Assembly (NCBI RefSeq): GCF_029892515.1
Contig: NZ_JARXVF010000006.1
Span: 248,001-312,000 of the forward strand
Source of the DNA: Pseudaminobacter soli (ex Li et al. 2025)
GTDB taxonomy: Bacteria; Pseudomonadota; Alphaproteobacteria; Rhizobiales; Rhizobiaceae
Direction of reading: 5' to 3'
Length of the DNA: 64,000 nt
Part shown: positions 37,715-46,406 of the stretch, piece by piece
Numbering within the stretch: the first letter of the stretch is position 1
Layout: the number at the start of each line of letters is the position of its first letter
Translations under genes and position numbers: made by a program
Notes under the pieces: generated by a model
The model's input: the letters and a program-made list of their open reading frames with translations, nothing else
Database searches by the model: none
What the model was told of the DNA's origin: nothing

Positions 37715-38236
37715 GTGCGACGCGTAATCGAGCAAAGCCTGCGGCGGAACTGGTCGCGCCTGTTCGGCTACGCGATGCGGCTGTCCGGCGACCGGGACTC
37801 CGCCGGCGACCTCGTCCAGACATCCGCGCTCAAAGCGCTGAGCAGCGACTCGCCACCGCGTGAGACGAAGGCCACGCAAGCCTGGCTGTTCCGCATCGTG
37901 CGCAACACATGGATCGACGAGCATCGCCGCGCACTGGTGCGGCAGCCAGTCGAACCGGCCGAGCCGATCGACGCCACCCTGTGGAGCTATGACGACGGGC
38001 TGATCGCTGAGATCACCGTACGGCAGGGCATGGCCCGCCTTGCGCCCGACCACCGTACAGTCATCGAGATGATCGATTTGCAAGGAATGCGCTATGCTGA
38101 CGCCGCCGCAGCACTGGGCGTGCCGGTAGGCACCGTCATGAGCCGGCTCAGCCGCGCCCGACTGGCGCTGCTCGAAGCCATTGAAGGCGACAATGTTCGG
38201 CCTATCGTTTCAGGCCGCAGCAATGCGAAACGATGA
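37715..38236 (+). CDS. ECF-type RNA polymerase sigma factor
   Basis: 173 aa, starting at GTG 37715. Region 2 is LFGYAMRLSGDRDSAGDLVQTSALKALS with the RIVRNTWIDEHRR segment; region 4 HTH is DLQGMRYADAAAALGVPVGTVMSRLSRARLALL. The following gene is its anti-sigma. In Sinorhizobium meliloti a similar sigma/anti-sigma pair sits next to a sulfite dehydrogenase and responds to sulfite (recalled literature), which matches the sorAB genes here. It probably controls those genes. Confidence 0.9.
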   Translation: MRRVIEQSLRRNWSRLFGYAMRLSGDRDSAGDLVQTSALKALSSDSPPRETKATQAWLFRIVRNTWIDEHRRALVRQPVEPAEPIDATLWSYDDGLIAEITVRQGMARLAPDHRTVIEMIDLQGMRYADAAAALGVPVGTVMSRLSRARLALLEAIEGDNVRPIVSGRSNAKR

Positions 38237-38237
38237 C

Positions 38238-38996
38238 ATGAAGATCACTTGGGAAACCCTCAACGCCTATGTCGATGGCGAGCTCTCGCCCGATGCCGCA
38301 GCGGCAGTGGCGGCGGCGATCGCCGCCGACAAGGCCATGGCCGCGCGCGTGGCCACGCTGACCCGCCTGCGCGCGGTTTCCAGGAGGCTCGCTGCCCCGG
38401 CGAAAGCTGAACAGCGGCGCCACCGGCCGGGCTGGAAGCCTGTTGCGCTGACTGCCTCGCTCGCCGCAGTGCTGGTAGCGGGCGGGCTTTCGTGGTCGCT
38501 GCGCCCAACGCCCGGGTCCGAGGTCAATGCGGCAATTGCCGCGAACGAGACATGGCTGGCGGCGGACCTCCATCCTGACGCCGATGGGGTGATGAAAGCG
38601 GCGGCCGCGACATCCGTAGCCGGCGCCTTGCCCGACCTTTCGGCGGCCGGCCTGCAACTCGTCTATCTGTCGTCGCAGCCTTTCGACGCTGGCGAGGCGA
38701 TATTCGCCGGCTATCAGGGGCCGCACGGTTGCCATCTTGGCTTGTGGAAGGCGAGATCGGGCAGCGAGACGGCGCTTTCGGCGCTCGCACCCTCCAAGCA
38801 GGCCGGTTTGTCCGTGCGTCAATGGGCAACCGACAACGCCCGCTATGTGCTGGTCGGCCATGGCATGGATGCGCAGCGCTTCGACCGCATGGCCGATCTC
38901 GTGGAACAGCTCATCCAGCAAGGCCACGACGCGACGCCCGAACAACGTATCGCGCTTGAGGAAGCCAGCCGCATCGGTGCCCCCTGCCAATCCTGA
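38238..38996 (+). CDS. Anti-sigma factor, membrane-anchored
   Basis: 252 aa from ATG 38238, just 1 bp after the sigma stop; ATG 38223 is an alternative start overlapping the sigma gene. The N-terminal about 55 residues (TWETLNAYVDGELSPDAAAAVAAAI) match the anti-sigma ASD fold seen in many alphaproteobacteria. One hydrophobic helix near residues 75-93 (PVALTASLAAVLVAGGLSW) anchors it in the membrane. The C-terminal region is periplasmic and may sense the signal. It should hold the sigma factor inactive until sulfite or redox stress. Confidence 0.83.
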   Translation: MKITWETLNAYVDGELSPDAAAAVAAAIAADKAMAARVATLTRLRAVSRRLAAPAKAEQRRHRPGWKPVALTASLAAVLVAGGLSWSLRPTPGSEVNAAIAANETWLAADLHPDADGVMKAAAATSVAGALPDLSAAGLQLVYLSSQPFDAGEAIFAGYQGPHGCHLGLWKARSGSETALSALAPSKQAGLSVRQWATDNARYVLVGHGMDAQRFDRMADLVEQLIQQGHDATPEQRIALEEASRIGAPCQS

Positions 38997-39059
38997 CCCG
39001 CATTTTGCCGGGTTCGCGCCATGTTCCCCGACGGCAGCGTTATTCTCTTTAGGTAAAAC

Positions 39060-39087
39060 GGAATAAAGGGCGCCGCGTCTGCGTCTT
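39060..39087 (+). promoter_or_regulatory. Candidate ECF promoter of sorAB
   Basis: GGAATA at 39060-39065, a 16 bp spacer, then CGTCTT at 39082-39087, 36 bp upstream of the sulfite dehydrogenase start. The GGAAT / CGTC layout is that of ECF promoters and fits control by the adjacent sigma factor. I found no obvious copy in the 96 bp upstream of the sigma gene. Confidence 0.45.
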
Positions 39088-39122
39088 TTCCCGCGATGTG
39101 AACACATCCAAGGAGAAACGCG

Positions 39123-40340
39123 ATGTTCAACAGACGACAGATTTTGAAATCTGCCGGGGGTGCGGCGCTGGGTCTGAGCGGGGGAATGCTGGCCGGATCT
39201 CCGCTGGCCGCCTTCGCCGAAGAAATGATCAAGCTGCCTTTCGACAATGGCGAGCGACCGCTGGTCAAATATCCAGGCAAGCGCCCGTTGATCGGGCATA
39301 CGGCGCGCCCGCCACAGCTGGAGACGCCCTTCAGCGTGTTCGATGAGGGCATAATCACGCCCAACGATGCCTTCTTCGTGCGCTACCATCTGGCCGACAT
39401 CCCGCTGGAGATCGACCCGGAAGAGTTCCGCATCGCTATCAAGGGCAAGGTCGACAAGGAACTGTCGCTTTCGCTGAACGACCTCAAGACCGACTTCGAG
39501 CCCATCGAGATCGTGGCAGTGCATCAATGCTCAGGCAACAGCCGCGGCTTCGTCAATCCGCGTGTAGGCGGCGGCCAGCTCGGCAACGGCGCCATGGGCA
39601 ATGCGCGCTGGAAGGGCGTGCCGCTCAAGGGCGTGCTCGACAAGGCCGGGGTGCAGGCCGACGCCGTGCAGGTGTCCTTCGGCGGGCTCGACGGCCCGGC
39701 CCTGCCCGAGACGCCCGACTTCGCCAAGGCGCTCGACATCGATCACGCCCGCGACGGCGAGGTGATGATCGCCTATGAGATGAACGGCGAGGATCTGCCC
39801 TGGCTCAACGGCTTCCCCGTGCGACTGGTGGTGCCCGGCCATTACGGCACCTACTGGGTCAAGCATCTCAACGAGATCACCGTGCTGGACAAGGCTTTCG
39901 ACGGTTTCTGGATGAAGTCGGCCTACCGCATTCCCGACAATGCCTGCGCCTGCACCGAGCCAGGCGGCAAGATGGACAAGACCCGGCCGATCGGCCGCTT
40001 CACCGTGCGCTCCTTCATCACCAACGTCACCGATGGCGCAAAGCTTGCCGCCGGCAAGGTTCCGTTGCGCGGGATCGCCTTCGACGGCGGCTACGGCATC
40101 ACGAATGTCGAGATCTCGGCCGACGAGGGACGCACCTGGCGCTCCGCCACACTGGGCGAGGACCTCGGCAAATATTCGTTCCGTGGCTGGACGATGGAGA
40201 TCGATCTGCCCAAGGGCGAGCACAGGCTGATGGTGCGCGCCACCAACCGCATCGGCCAGTCGCAGCCGCTGGAGCCGCTGTGGAGCCCACCCGGCTACAT
40301 GCGCAACGTCGTCGAAACCACCCGCGTCGTGGCAGCCTGA
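39123..40340 (+). CDS. sorA: Sulfite dehydrogenase, molybdopterin subunit (SorA/SorT-type)
   Basis: 405 aa. Twin-arginine signal peptide (NRRQILKSAGGAALGLSG) targets it folded to the periplasm. The Mo-binding domain has the invariant cysteine C136 in VAVHQCSGNSRGF, with YHLADIP, GHYGTYWVKHLNEI and the C-terminal dimer domain GITNVEISADEGRTWRSA. It oxidises sulfite to sulfate, passing electrons to a cytochrome c. The cytochrome gene follows 13 bp downstream, and the ECF pair lies upstream. Confidence 0.92.
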   Translation: MFNRRQILKSAGGAALGLSGGMLAGSPLAAFAEEMIKLPFDNGERPLVKYPGKRPLIGHTARPPQLETPFSVFDEGIITPNDAFFVRYHLADIPLEIDPEEFRIAIKGKVDKELSLSLNDLKTDFEPIEIVAVHQCSGNSRGFVNPRVGGGQLGNGAMGNARWKGVPLKGVLDKAGVQADAVQVSFGGLDGPALPETPDFAKALDIDHARDGEVMIAYEMNGEDLPWLNGFPVRLVVPGHYGTYWVKHLNEITVLDKAFDGFWMKSAYRIPDNACACTEPGGKMDKTRPIGRFTVRSFITNVTDGAKLAAGKVPLRGIAFDGGYGITNVEISADEGRTWRSATLGEDLGKYSFRGWTMEIDLPKGEHRLMVRATNRIGQSQPLEPLWSPPGYMRNVVETTRVVAA

Positions 40341-40353
40341 AGGGGAAGCAATC

Positions 40354-40662
40354 ATGAGCATCGCAAGAACAGCCATTGCCGCTTTCGGCCTCCTCGCGCT
40401 GGGTGGCAGCCTCGCGCTCGCCGCGTCGAAGACCTACGAACTGCCTGACGAGACGGCGACCTTCAAACCCGGCCCCGGCGTGGAATTTGCGGAGAACAAC
40501 TGCACTGCCTGCCATTCGGCCGACTACATCAACTTCCAGCCGCCGAAGAAGGGCGCGGCTTTCTGGGAGGCCGAGGTGCAGAAGATGATCAAGGTCTACC
40601 ACGCGCCGATCGAAGAGGCAGACGCCAAGGCGATCGCCGACTATCTGGCCAAGACCTACTGA
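40354..40662 (+). CDS. sorB: Sulfite dehydrogenase cytochrome c subunit (SorB-like)
   Basis: 102 aa. Signal peptide about residues 1-24 (RTAIAAFGLLALGGSLALA). A single c-type haem site C50TAC53H54 and a likely axial methionine M78 are seen. It accepts electrons from the Mo subunit encoded 13 bp upstream and passes them on to the respiratory chain, perhaps directly to cytochrome oxidase. Confidence 0.9.
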   Translation: MSIARTAIAAFGLLALGGSLALAASKTYELPDETATFKPGPGVEFAENNCTACHSADYINFQPPKKGAAFWEAEVQKMIKVYHAPIEEADAKAIADYLAKTY

Positions 40663-40674
40663 GCCCCCGCTCGC

Positions 40675-40705
40675 GCCTGTCCCGCAGCTTCCCGGCGGGG
40701 CAGGC
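40675..40705. terminator. Hairpin between converging sorB and lysR genes
   Basis: GCCTGTCCCGC (40675-40685) and GCGGGGCAGGC (40695-40705) form an 11 bp stem with one G-T wobble and a 9 nt loop, without T-run. It is placed correctly as a bidirectional end between two convergent genes. Confidence 0.55.
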
Positions 40706-40712
40706 ATCCTCA

Positions 40713-41672
40713 CTACTCGCCGTAAATCCGCTCCTCCAGCGGTGTCTCGGCGATCAGCGCCTGCAGGCCTGCCAACAGCGCGCGCTCGGCGCGGTTCATG
40801 GTCTTTTCCGGGTTCACCACCAGGAAGATGTCGATGGCAGGCGGCGCATCATAAGGCGGCAGGCGCCACAAAAGCCCGTCGGCCACGTCGCGGCGGGCGA
40901 CATGGAGCGGCAGCGGGCCAATGCCGAGCCCGGCGATAATCATGCGCCGCACCTCTTCGAGGCTTGAGGACACGCCCACCACGTTGGCGTCCAACTTGGC
41001 CTCGCTCCGCAAAAGTGCGACCGGGCGCAGAGCATCCGAAATATGGTCGGTCTGGAAGGAGACCGAAGGCTCGCCCTTCAGATCGGCAAGCGTCTGGCCT
41101 TCGCGACCGTAAAGCCGGTGCTGCGGGCCGCAGAAGAAGCCGAAGAACTCGCGGTACATCATCGTGTAATCCAGCGCAGGGTCCTTCTGCGCCACCAGGC
41201 AGATGCCGAAGGAGACCCGGCGCTCGCGCACCTGCTTGGTCACCTCCGTGCTCGCGGCGATGGACACGGTGAGGCTGGCGCGCGGATAGTTGCGGTGGAA
41301 CTCGGCCAGCGCCCGGTCGTAGAGCGGCGAGACGACATGGCTGGCCGCGGCGATGGTGATGTGGCCGGTTACGTCGTCGCTCACTCCGCGCACGAGCAAC
41401 GGAAGCTGTGAAATGGAGCCGAACACCTCGATGCTCTGCTCGTAGAGCAGCCGCCCAACTTCGGTCAGTTCAAAGCGCGTCGCGTCGCGCTCCACCAGCC
41501 GGCGGCCGATGCGATCCTCGAGGCGACGCAGCGCGTTGCTTACGCTGGGCTGCTTGAGGTTCAGCCGCTCGGCCGCGCGCGTGATGCTTTTGACCTCCGC
41601 GATCACCACGAAGGTGCGCAGGAGGTTCCAGTCCAGTTCCCAGACCAGTCTTTCGGAACGCGGCGACATCAT
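40713..41672 (-). CDS. LysR-family transcriptional regulator
   Basis: 319 aa (or 318 from ATG 41669). The N-terminal HTH is LLRTFVVIAEVKSITRAAERLNLKQPSVSNALRRLEDRIG; the C-terminal effector domain holds ITIAAASHVVSPLYDRAL and GIGPLPLHVARRDV. It is divergent from the ABC-importer/amidohydrolase operon, with 139 bp between starts and an inverted repeat TTTGCG-N9-CGCAAA. It is the likely activator of that operon, responding to the imported compound or an intermediate. Confidence 0.9.
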   Translation of the reverse strand: MMSPRSERLVWELDWNLLRTFVVIAEVKSITRAAERLNLKQPSVSNALRRLEDRIGRRLVERDATRFELTEVGRLLYEQSIEVFGSISQLPLLVRGVSDDVTGHITIAAASHVVSPLYDRALAEFHRNYPRASLTVSIAASTEVTKQVRERRVSFGICLVAQKDPALDYTMMYREFFGFFCGPQHRLYGREGQTLADLKGEPSVSFQTDHISDALRPVALLRSEAKLDANVVGVSSSLEEVRRMIIAGLGIGPLPLHVARRDVADGLLWRLPPYDAPPAIDIFLVVNPEKTMNRAERALLAGLQALIAETPLEERIYGE

Positions 41673-41706
41673 TCCTGAAATCTATGTCCTCTATTCCGAT
41701 TATCTA

Positions 41707-41727
41707 TTTGCGCAATGCTATCGCAAA
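41707..41727. promoter_or_regulatory. Candidate LysR box
   Basis: Perfect inverted repeat TTTGCG-N9-CGCAAA centred 45 bp from the LysR start and 95 bp from the binding-protein start. It contains a T-N11-A arrangement. It is the best regulator site in the divergent region. Confidence 0.5.
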
Positions 41728-41811
41728 GGCAATCATGAATTCGGACCAGCGCAACGGCGCCTCCCAAGAACATCGACGCCAAGCGCTCACTCCAGAGGAC
41801 AAGGACACCAG

Positions 41812-42594
41812 ATGAACAAAATTCTATCCGGCCTCGCGGCCGCAGCCCTGATGATTGCCTCGAGCTTCGCCGCGGTGTCGGCCCAGGCCGACGATCTGGA
41901 AAAGATCAAGGCAGCCGGCGAAATGAAGATCTCCATGAGCGGCCAGTATCCGCCGTTCAACTTCGTCAACGAGCAGAACGAAGTGGTCGGCTTTGACGCT
42001 TCCGTCGGCAAGGCCATCGCCGAGCGTCTCGGCGTCAAGGGCACCATCGTCACCACCGCCTGGGACGGCATCATCGCTGGCCTGCTCGCCAACAAATACG
42101 ATACCATCGTCGGCTCGATGACGATCACGCCGGAGCGCGAGAAGGTCGTGGACTTTGTCGGCCCCTACTATCACGCCGGCCGCGCCGTTTTCGTCAACGA
42201 GGAGTCGCCAGTCAAGAGCCTCGAAGACCTTAAGGGCAAGACGCTCGGCGTCACACTCGGCGAAACGCATGAGAAGTGGGCACGCGAACAGGGCGGCTGG
42301 GATATCCGCACCTACAAGGGCCTGCCGGAACTGCTTCTTGAGCTGAAGGCCGGCCGCGTAGACGCCATCGTCGTCGACAACATCCCGGTCATGGTCGCCA
42401 TCAAGGAAACCGGCGACAAGATCCGCAAGCTCGAAACGCCGGATATCGAGGGCGGCAGCGTCGCCATCGGCATCGCCATCCGCAAGGGCAACCCCGAGCT
42501 GAAGGCAGCGATGCAGAAGGCGCTGGACGAAATGCTTGCCGACGGCTCCTACGAGAAGATCTCGAAGGAATGGATCGGCGCCGACATCCGCTGA
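41812..42594 (+). CDS. Amino-acid ABC transporter binding protein (SBP family 3)
   Basis: 260 aa from ATG 41812. Signal peptide about residues 1-26 (ILSGLAAAALMIASSFAAVSA, cut after AQA). The mature part has SGQYPPFNFVNEQNEVVGFDASVGKAIAERLG, AWDGIIAGLLANKYDTIVGSMTITPEREK and LGVTLGETHEKWA. This layout binds polar or basic amino acids and opines. It supplies the operon's importer; a hairpin follows at 42614. The ligand is probably the amide or N-acyl amine degraded by the enzymes downstream. Confidence 0.92.
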   Translation: MNKILSGLAAAALMIASSFAAVSAQADDLEKIKAAGEMKISMSGQYPPFNFVNEQNEVVGFDASVGKAIAERLGVKGTIVTTAWDGIIAGLLANKYDTIVGSMTITPEREKVVDFVGPYYHAGRAVFVNEESPVKSLEDLKGKTLGVTLGETHEKWAREQGGWDIRTYKGLPELLLELKAGRVDAIVVDNIPVMVAIKETGDKIRKLETPDIEGGSVAIGIAIRKGNPELKAAMQKALDEMLADGSYEKISKEWIGADIR

Positions 42595-42613
42595 TCATCT
42601 CCTGAACGGCTTT

Positions 42614-42634
42614 CGGCCGCAGACACTGCGGCCG
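42614..42634 (+). promoter_or_regulatory. Intercistronic hairpin after the binding-protein gene
   Basis: CGGCCGCAG ACA CTGCGGCCG: a perfect 9 bp stem with a 3 nt loop, 19 bp after the stop, without T-run. It probably stabilises the binding-protein mRNA relative to the permease genes. Confidence 0.6.
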
Positions 42635-42667
42635 AGCCAACCGCCCGCCTCGCTACCGGAGTTCCCG

Positions 42668-43315
42668 ATGGACTTTGCGCTGATGCAGCGCGTCTTCCCC
42701 TTCTTCGTGGAAGCCGCGCTGGTGACGGTCGAGATTTCCGCGCTCGCGCTTGCGCTCGGCCTCTTGGTCGCCGCGCTGGCTGCAGCCGCGAAACTGTCGC
42801 GCTCGCGGCTGCTGAGGGTGATCGGCACCGTCTATGTCAGCGTCTTTCGCGGTACTCCCTGCCTGATCCAGCTTTTCGTGCTCTATTTCGGCGGTCCGCA
42901 GATCGGCATCAATCTGGAGCCCTTCGCCGCCGGCGTCATCGGGCTGGGGCTGAACATCGGCGCCTACATGGCCGAGTCGATCCGCGGCGCGTTGCTGTCG
43001 GTCGATCGTGGCCAGGCGGAGGCGGCGCGCTCTATCGGCTTTAGCCGCTTTCAGACGCTGCGCAAGGTGGTACTGCCGCAGGCTGCAAGGCTGATGATCC
43101 GTCCGCTCGGCGTCAACACGGTGGCGCTCGTGAAGGGCTCGGCGCTGGTCTCGACCATCTCGGTGGTGGAGCTGACCTACACCGCCCAGCGCTTCATCGG
43201 CTCGACCTACAAGCCCTTCGAGATCTTCGGGGTGGCCGCGCTTCTCTACATGGTTGTCGTCTATGTCGTGGCCAAGGTCGTCGACCTGCTCGACCGGCGC
43301 TTCGCAATCGTCTGA
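42668..43315 (+). CDS. Amino-acid ABC transporter permease 1 (HisM/GlnP family)
   Basis: 215 aa from ATG 42668, about five membrane helices. EAA-loop signature EAARSIGFSRFQTLRKVVLPQAARLMIRPLG in the C-terminal half, and the FRGTPCLIQLFVLYFG segment near residue 60. Works with permease 2 twelve bp downstream. Confidence 0.92.
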   Translation: MDFALMQRVFPFFVEAALVTVEISALALALGLLVAALAAAAKLSRSRLLRVIGTVYVSVFRGTPCLIQLFVLYFGGPQIGINLEPFAAGVIGLGLNIGAYMAESIRGALLSVDRGQAEAARSIGFSRFQTLRKVVLPQAARLMIRPLGVNTVALVKGSALVSTISVVELTYTAQRFIGSTYKPFEIFGVAALLYMVVVYVVAKVVDLLDRRFAIV

Positions 43316-43327
43316 CGGGAGGGCGCG

Positions 43328-43987
43328 ATGCAAGGTTTGGATTTCAGCATTGTCCTGCCCTACACCGACCTCTTGTGGATCGGCGCCTGGTGGACCTCCG
43401 TGCTCACCGTCTCGGCGGCGGCGCTCAGCTTCGTCTTCGGCATATTGTTCGCAGTCGCGGTGCTCTATGCGCCCAAGGTAATTGCCTGGCCGGTACGCTT
43501 CTTCATGTGGCTGTTCATGGGCACGCCGCTGCTTTTGCAGCTGTTCCTCATCTATTTCGGGCTGGTGCAGATCGGTCTCAACATTCCGGCGCTCGGCGCG
43601 GGCATTATCGGCCTCGGTTTGCATTTTGCGGTCTACAACGCTGATGTGCTGCGCGCCGGCATCGTCGCAGTCGATCCGGGGCAGACTGAAGGCGCGCGCT
43701 CGATCGGCTTCGGCCGCTGGCAGACGCTGCGCTATGTCGTCATCCCACAGGCGGTGCGCAACACGGTTCCGCCCATCGGCGGCAACATGATCGCGCTCTT
43801 GAAGGAATCTTCGATCGTCTCGGTCATCGGCATTGCCGAGCTGGTGCATTCGGCGCAGCTTGCCATCAGCGAAACGTTCCGCCCCTTCGAATTCTACATC
43901 ACCGCCGCCGCGCTCTATTACATTCTCAATCTCGTTCTGGAGGGGGGCTTGCGCCTCGTCGAACGGAAAGTGGAGGTCTCGCGATGA
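43328..43987 (+). CDS. Amino-acid ABC transporter permease 2 (HisQ/GlnP family)
   Basis: 219 aa. Signatures [21 protein letters not shown] and [32 protein letters not shown] with the ATPase-contact EAA loop. It overlaps the ATPase start by 4 bp (ATGA), confirming one operon. Confidence 0.92.
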   Translation: MQGLDFSIVLPYTDLLWIGAWWTSVLTVSAAALSFVFGILFAVAVLYAPKVIAWPVRFFMWLFMGTPLLLQLFLIYFGLVQIGLNIPALGAGIIGLGLHFAVYNADVLRAGIVAVDPGQTEGARSIGFGRWQTLRYVVIPQAVRNTVPPIGGNMIALLKESSIVSVIGIAELVHSAQLAISETFRPFEFYITAAALYYILNLVLEGGLRLVERKVEVSR

Positions 43988-44751
43988 CCAGTCAGCAGCC
44001 AATGGTGGAGGTGCGCGGCGCGCACAAATCCTATGGCGCCTTCGAGGTGCTGAAAGGCATCGACCTCTCGGTGAACCGTGGCCAGATCGTCGCCATCATT
44101 GGCCCAAGCGGCTCGGGCAAGTCGACGCTGCTGCGCTCCATCAACCATCTGGAGACGCTGAACGGCGGCGAAGTGTGGCTGGACGGCGTGCAGGTGAACC
44201 AGCCGCTGCGCGGCCAGGCCTTCGAGCGGCACATCAACAAGGTGCGCCAGCAGATGGGTATGGTGTTCCAGCACTTCAACCTGTTTCCCCACCTGACCGT
44301 GCTCGACAACATCACTATGGGACCGGTGATTCTGAAGGGCATGGGTAAGGGCGAGGCGCGCGAGCTGGCGCTCGAGCTCCTCTCCAAGGTGGGACTCGCC
44401 GACAAGATCGACGCCTATCCGTCGCGGCTTTCGGGCGGCCAGAAGCAGCGCGTGGCGATCGCGCGGGCGCTAGCCATGCAGCCCAAGGTGATGCTGTTTG
44501 ACGAAGCGACCTCCGCGCTCGACCCCGAGCTGGTCGACGAAGTCAACGCGGTCATGAAGCAGCTCGCCGCCGAACACATGACCATGCTGATCGTGACCCA
44601 CGAAATGCGCTTTGCCGGCGAAGTGGCCGACCGGGTACTGTTCATGGATGGCGGCGTGGTGGTGGAGGAAGGCCCGCCATCCGAAATCTTCCGCGCGCCG
44701 CAGCAGGAGCGCACCCGCAGCTTCCTGCGCAAATATCTCGCCGCAGCCTGA
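43984..44751 (+). CDS. Amino-acid ABC transporter ATPase (GlnQ/HisP-like)
   Basis: 255 aa with all ABC motifs: Walker [17 protein letters not shown]-loop [15 protein letters not shown], signature [19 protein letters not shown], Walker [15 protein letters not shown] and the H-switch IVTHEM. It powers import with the two permeases upstream. Eight bp separate it from the amidohydrolase gene, so uptake and degradation genes are cotranscribed. Confidence 0.94.
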   Translation: MTSQQPMVEVRGAHKSYGAFEVLKGIDLSVNRGQIVAIIGPSGSGKSTLLRSINHLETLNGGEVWLDGVQVNQPLRGQAFERHINKVRQQMGMVFQHFNLFPHLTVLDNITMGPVILKGMGKGEARELALELLSKVGLADKIDAYPSRLSGGQKQRVAIARALAMQPKVMLFDEATSALDPELVDEVNAVMKQLAAEHMTMLIVTHEMRFAGEVADRVLFMDGGVVVEEGPPSEIFRAPQQERTRSFLRKYLAAA

Positions 44752-44759
44752 GACCGACC

Positions 44760-46406
44760 ATGCAGAACAGAACCAACGAATTTCCCGATTTCGGACTGAC
44801 GCCGGAACAGCGCCGCGAGGCGGTGCTGGGCCACTATTACGAATATCCCGGCATGGACGGGGCGCGCGGCGAGATCTGGTGCTACACCGACACCTACTCC
44901 TACGCGCCAGGCGCCACCGCGCGGCTGCATGTCAGCTCCACAGCAGCTAGCTACCGGCTGGAGATCGTGCGCGACGGCGCCACCGAAACGCCAGTGTTGA
45001 CGCGCGAGAATCTTGCCGCTCGCTGGCAAGACACACCGGACCAATGCTCAGTCATAGGCTGCGGCTGGGAGGCCTCCTTCGAATTCCGCGTGGAAGAAAG
45101 CTGGCCGTCGGGCGCCTATCGCATCACGCTGACGGCGGAGGGACGCGACGGCAGGCCGATCCAATGCCACCACCTTTTCATCCTGCGCCCAGCGCTGGGC
45201 CGCAAGCCCGGCCGCGTGCTGCAGGTGGCCGCCACCGGCACCTGGACAGCCTACAACACCTGGGGCGGCTCCAACCATTATCAGGGCATCACCGGGCCCG
45301 GTCGGGATCAATATGCGACGACGGTGAGCATCGAGCGACCCTTCTGCCGTGGCTTTGCGCTGCTGCCGGCCGATGCGCCGCGCGTACCGCTGGAAATCTA
45401 TACGCCACCGGCAGCCACGCCGCGCTACCCGCATATGGAATGGGCTTTCGCCAACGGCTATTCGAAGAAATACGCTTCGTCGGGCTGGGCGAGCTATGAC
45501 AGCCATTTCTTCCGCTGGGCCGAACGCGCCGGCTATGCGGTCGACCTTGCCAGCCAGCACGAGTTGCATTTCGAACCCGAAATCCTCGACGGCTATGACT
45601 GCGTCGTCTTCGTCGGCCATGACGAATACTGGACCTGGGAAATGCGCGATGCGGTCGACAACTATGTCGAGCGCGGCGGTCATGCGGCCCGCTTTGCCGG
45701 CAACTTCATGTGGCAGACGCGGCTTGAGGACAGTGGCAAGCGCCAGACCTGCTACAAATACCGCGCCCGCGCCGAAGACCCGGTCTATCGCTCAGCCGAC
45801 CCCAGCCGCACTTCCGGCTGCTGGGAGGCAGCGGAAACCGGCCGGCCGGCCGCGCAGACCTTCGGGCTCAACGCCCTGCGCGGCCTTTATGTCGGCTGGG
45901 GCGGCTGCGCGCCGCGCGGCGTGCGCGGCTTTCCGGTCTACCGGCCGGAGCATTGGGCCTTTGCCGGCACCGGCATCTATTACGGCGACCTGCTGGGTGC
46001 TGACGGCCATGCCTTCGGCTACGAGGTCGACGGCCTCGACTACATCATTCGGGGCGGGTTGCCGGAACCGGCCGAGAATTCCGGCGCGCCGGAGGGCCTC
46101 GAAATCCTGGCGCTTGGCATGTCCTCGTTGAAGGAAGAAAGTGCCGACATTCCCGCCGACGACCAATTCCTCTCGGACGCCGATGCCAAGTTCGTCGCCG
46201 ACATCATCGTCGGCAATGAGGGCGAGGCGGCTGTGGACCGCGTCAAGCGCGGCTGCGGCATGATCGTGAATTTCCCGCGCGGCAAGGGCGAGGTGTTCCA
46301 CGCCGGAAGCTGCGAATGGGTGGCGGCGCTGAAGCGCCAGGACGCGATGGTCGAGCGCGTCACCGCAAATGTTCTCGACCGCTATCTGGGAGGCAAAGGG
46401 GCATGA
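44760..46406 (+). CDS. N,N-dimethylformamidase large-subunit-like amidohydrolase
   Basis: 548 aa, shorter than the about 760 aa of the characterised DMFase large subunit. The C-terminal region holds the probable mononuclear iron site: H287xE289 in VFVGHDEYWTWEM, and Y165 in TAYNTWGGSNHYQG as candidate for the tyrosine ligand. The N-terminal about 150 residues look like a beta-rich domain. DMFase hydrolyses dimethylformamide to dimethylamine and formate; here the neighbours suggest a larger amide or N-acyl amine. No small DMFase subunit gene is seen next to it. Confidence 0.82.
   Translation: MQNRTNEFPDFGLTPEQRREAVLGHYYEYPGMDGARGEIWCYTDTYSYAPGATARLHVSSTAASYRLEIVRDGATETPVLTRENLAARWQDTPDQCSVIGCGWEASFEFRVEESWPSGAYRITLTAEGRDGRPIQCHHLFILRPALGRKPGRVLQVAATGTWTAYNTWGGSNHYQGITGPGRDQYATTVSIERPFCRGFALLPADAPRVPLEIYTPPAATPRYPHMEWAFANGYSKKYASSGWASYDSHFFRWAERAGYAVDLASQHELHFEPEILDGYDCVVFVGHDEYWTWEMRDAVDNYVERGGHAARFAGNFMWQTRLEDSGKRQTCYKYRARAEDPVYRSADPSRTSGCWEAAETGRPAAQTFGLNALRGLYVGWGGCAPRGVRGFPVYRPEHWAFAGTGIYYGDLLGADGHAFGYEVDGLDYIIRGGLPEPAENSGAPEGLEILALGMSSLKEESADIPADDQFLSDADAKFVADIIVGNEGEAAVDRVKRGCGMIVNFPRGKGEVFHAGSCEWVAALKRQDAMVERVTANVLDRYLGGKGA

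Noticed and set aside
38202-39527. 441-codon open frame antisense to the anti-sigma and sorA genes
   Set aside because: Covers two real genes and an intergenic promoter; no domain.
42653-44002. 449-codon open frame antisense to the two permeases
   Set aside because: Charged, low-complexity translation typical of the complement of membrane proteins.
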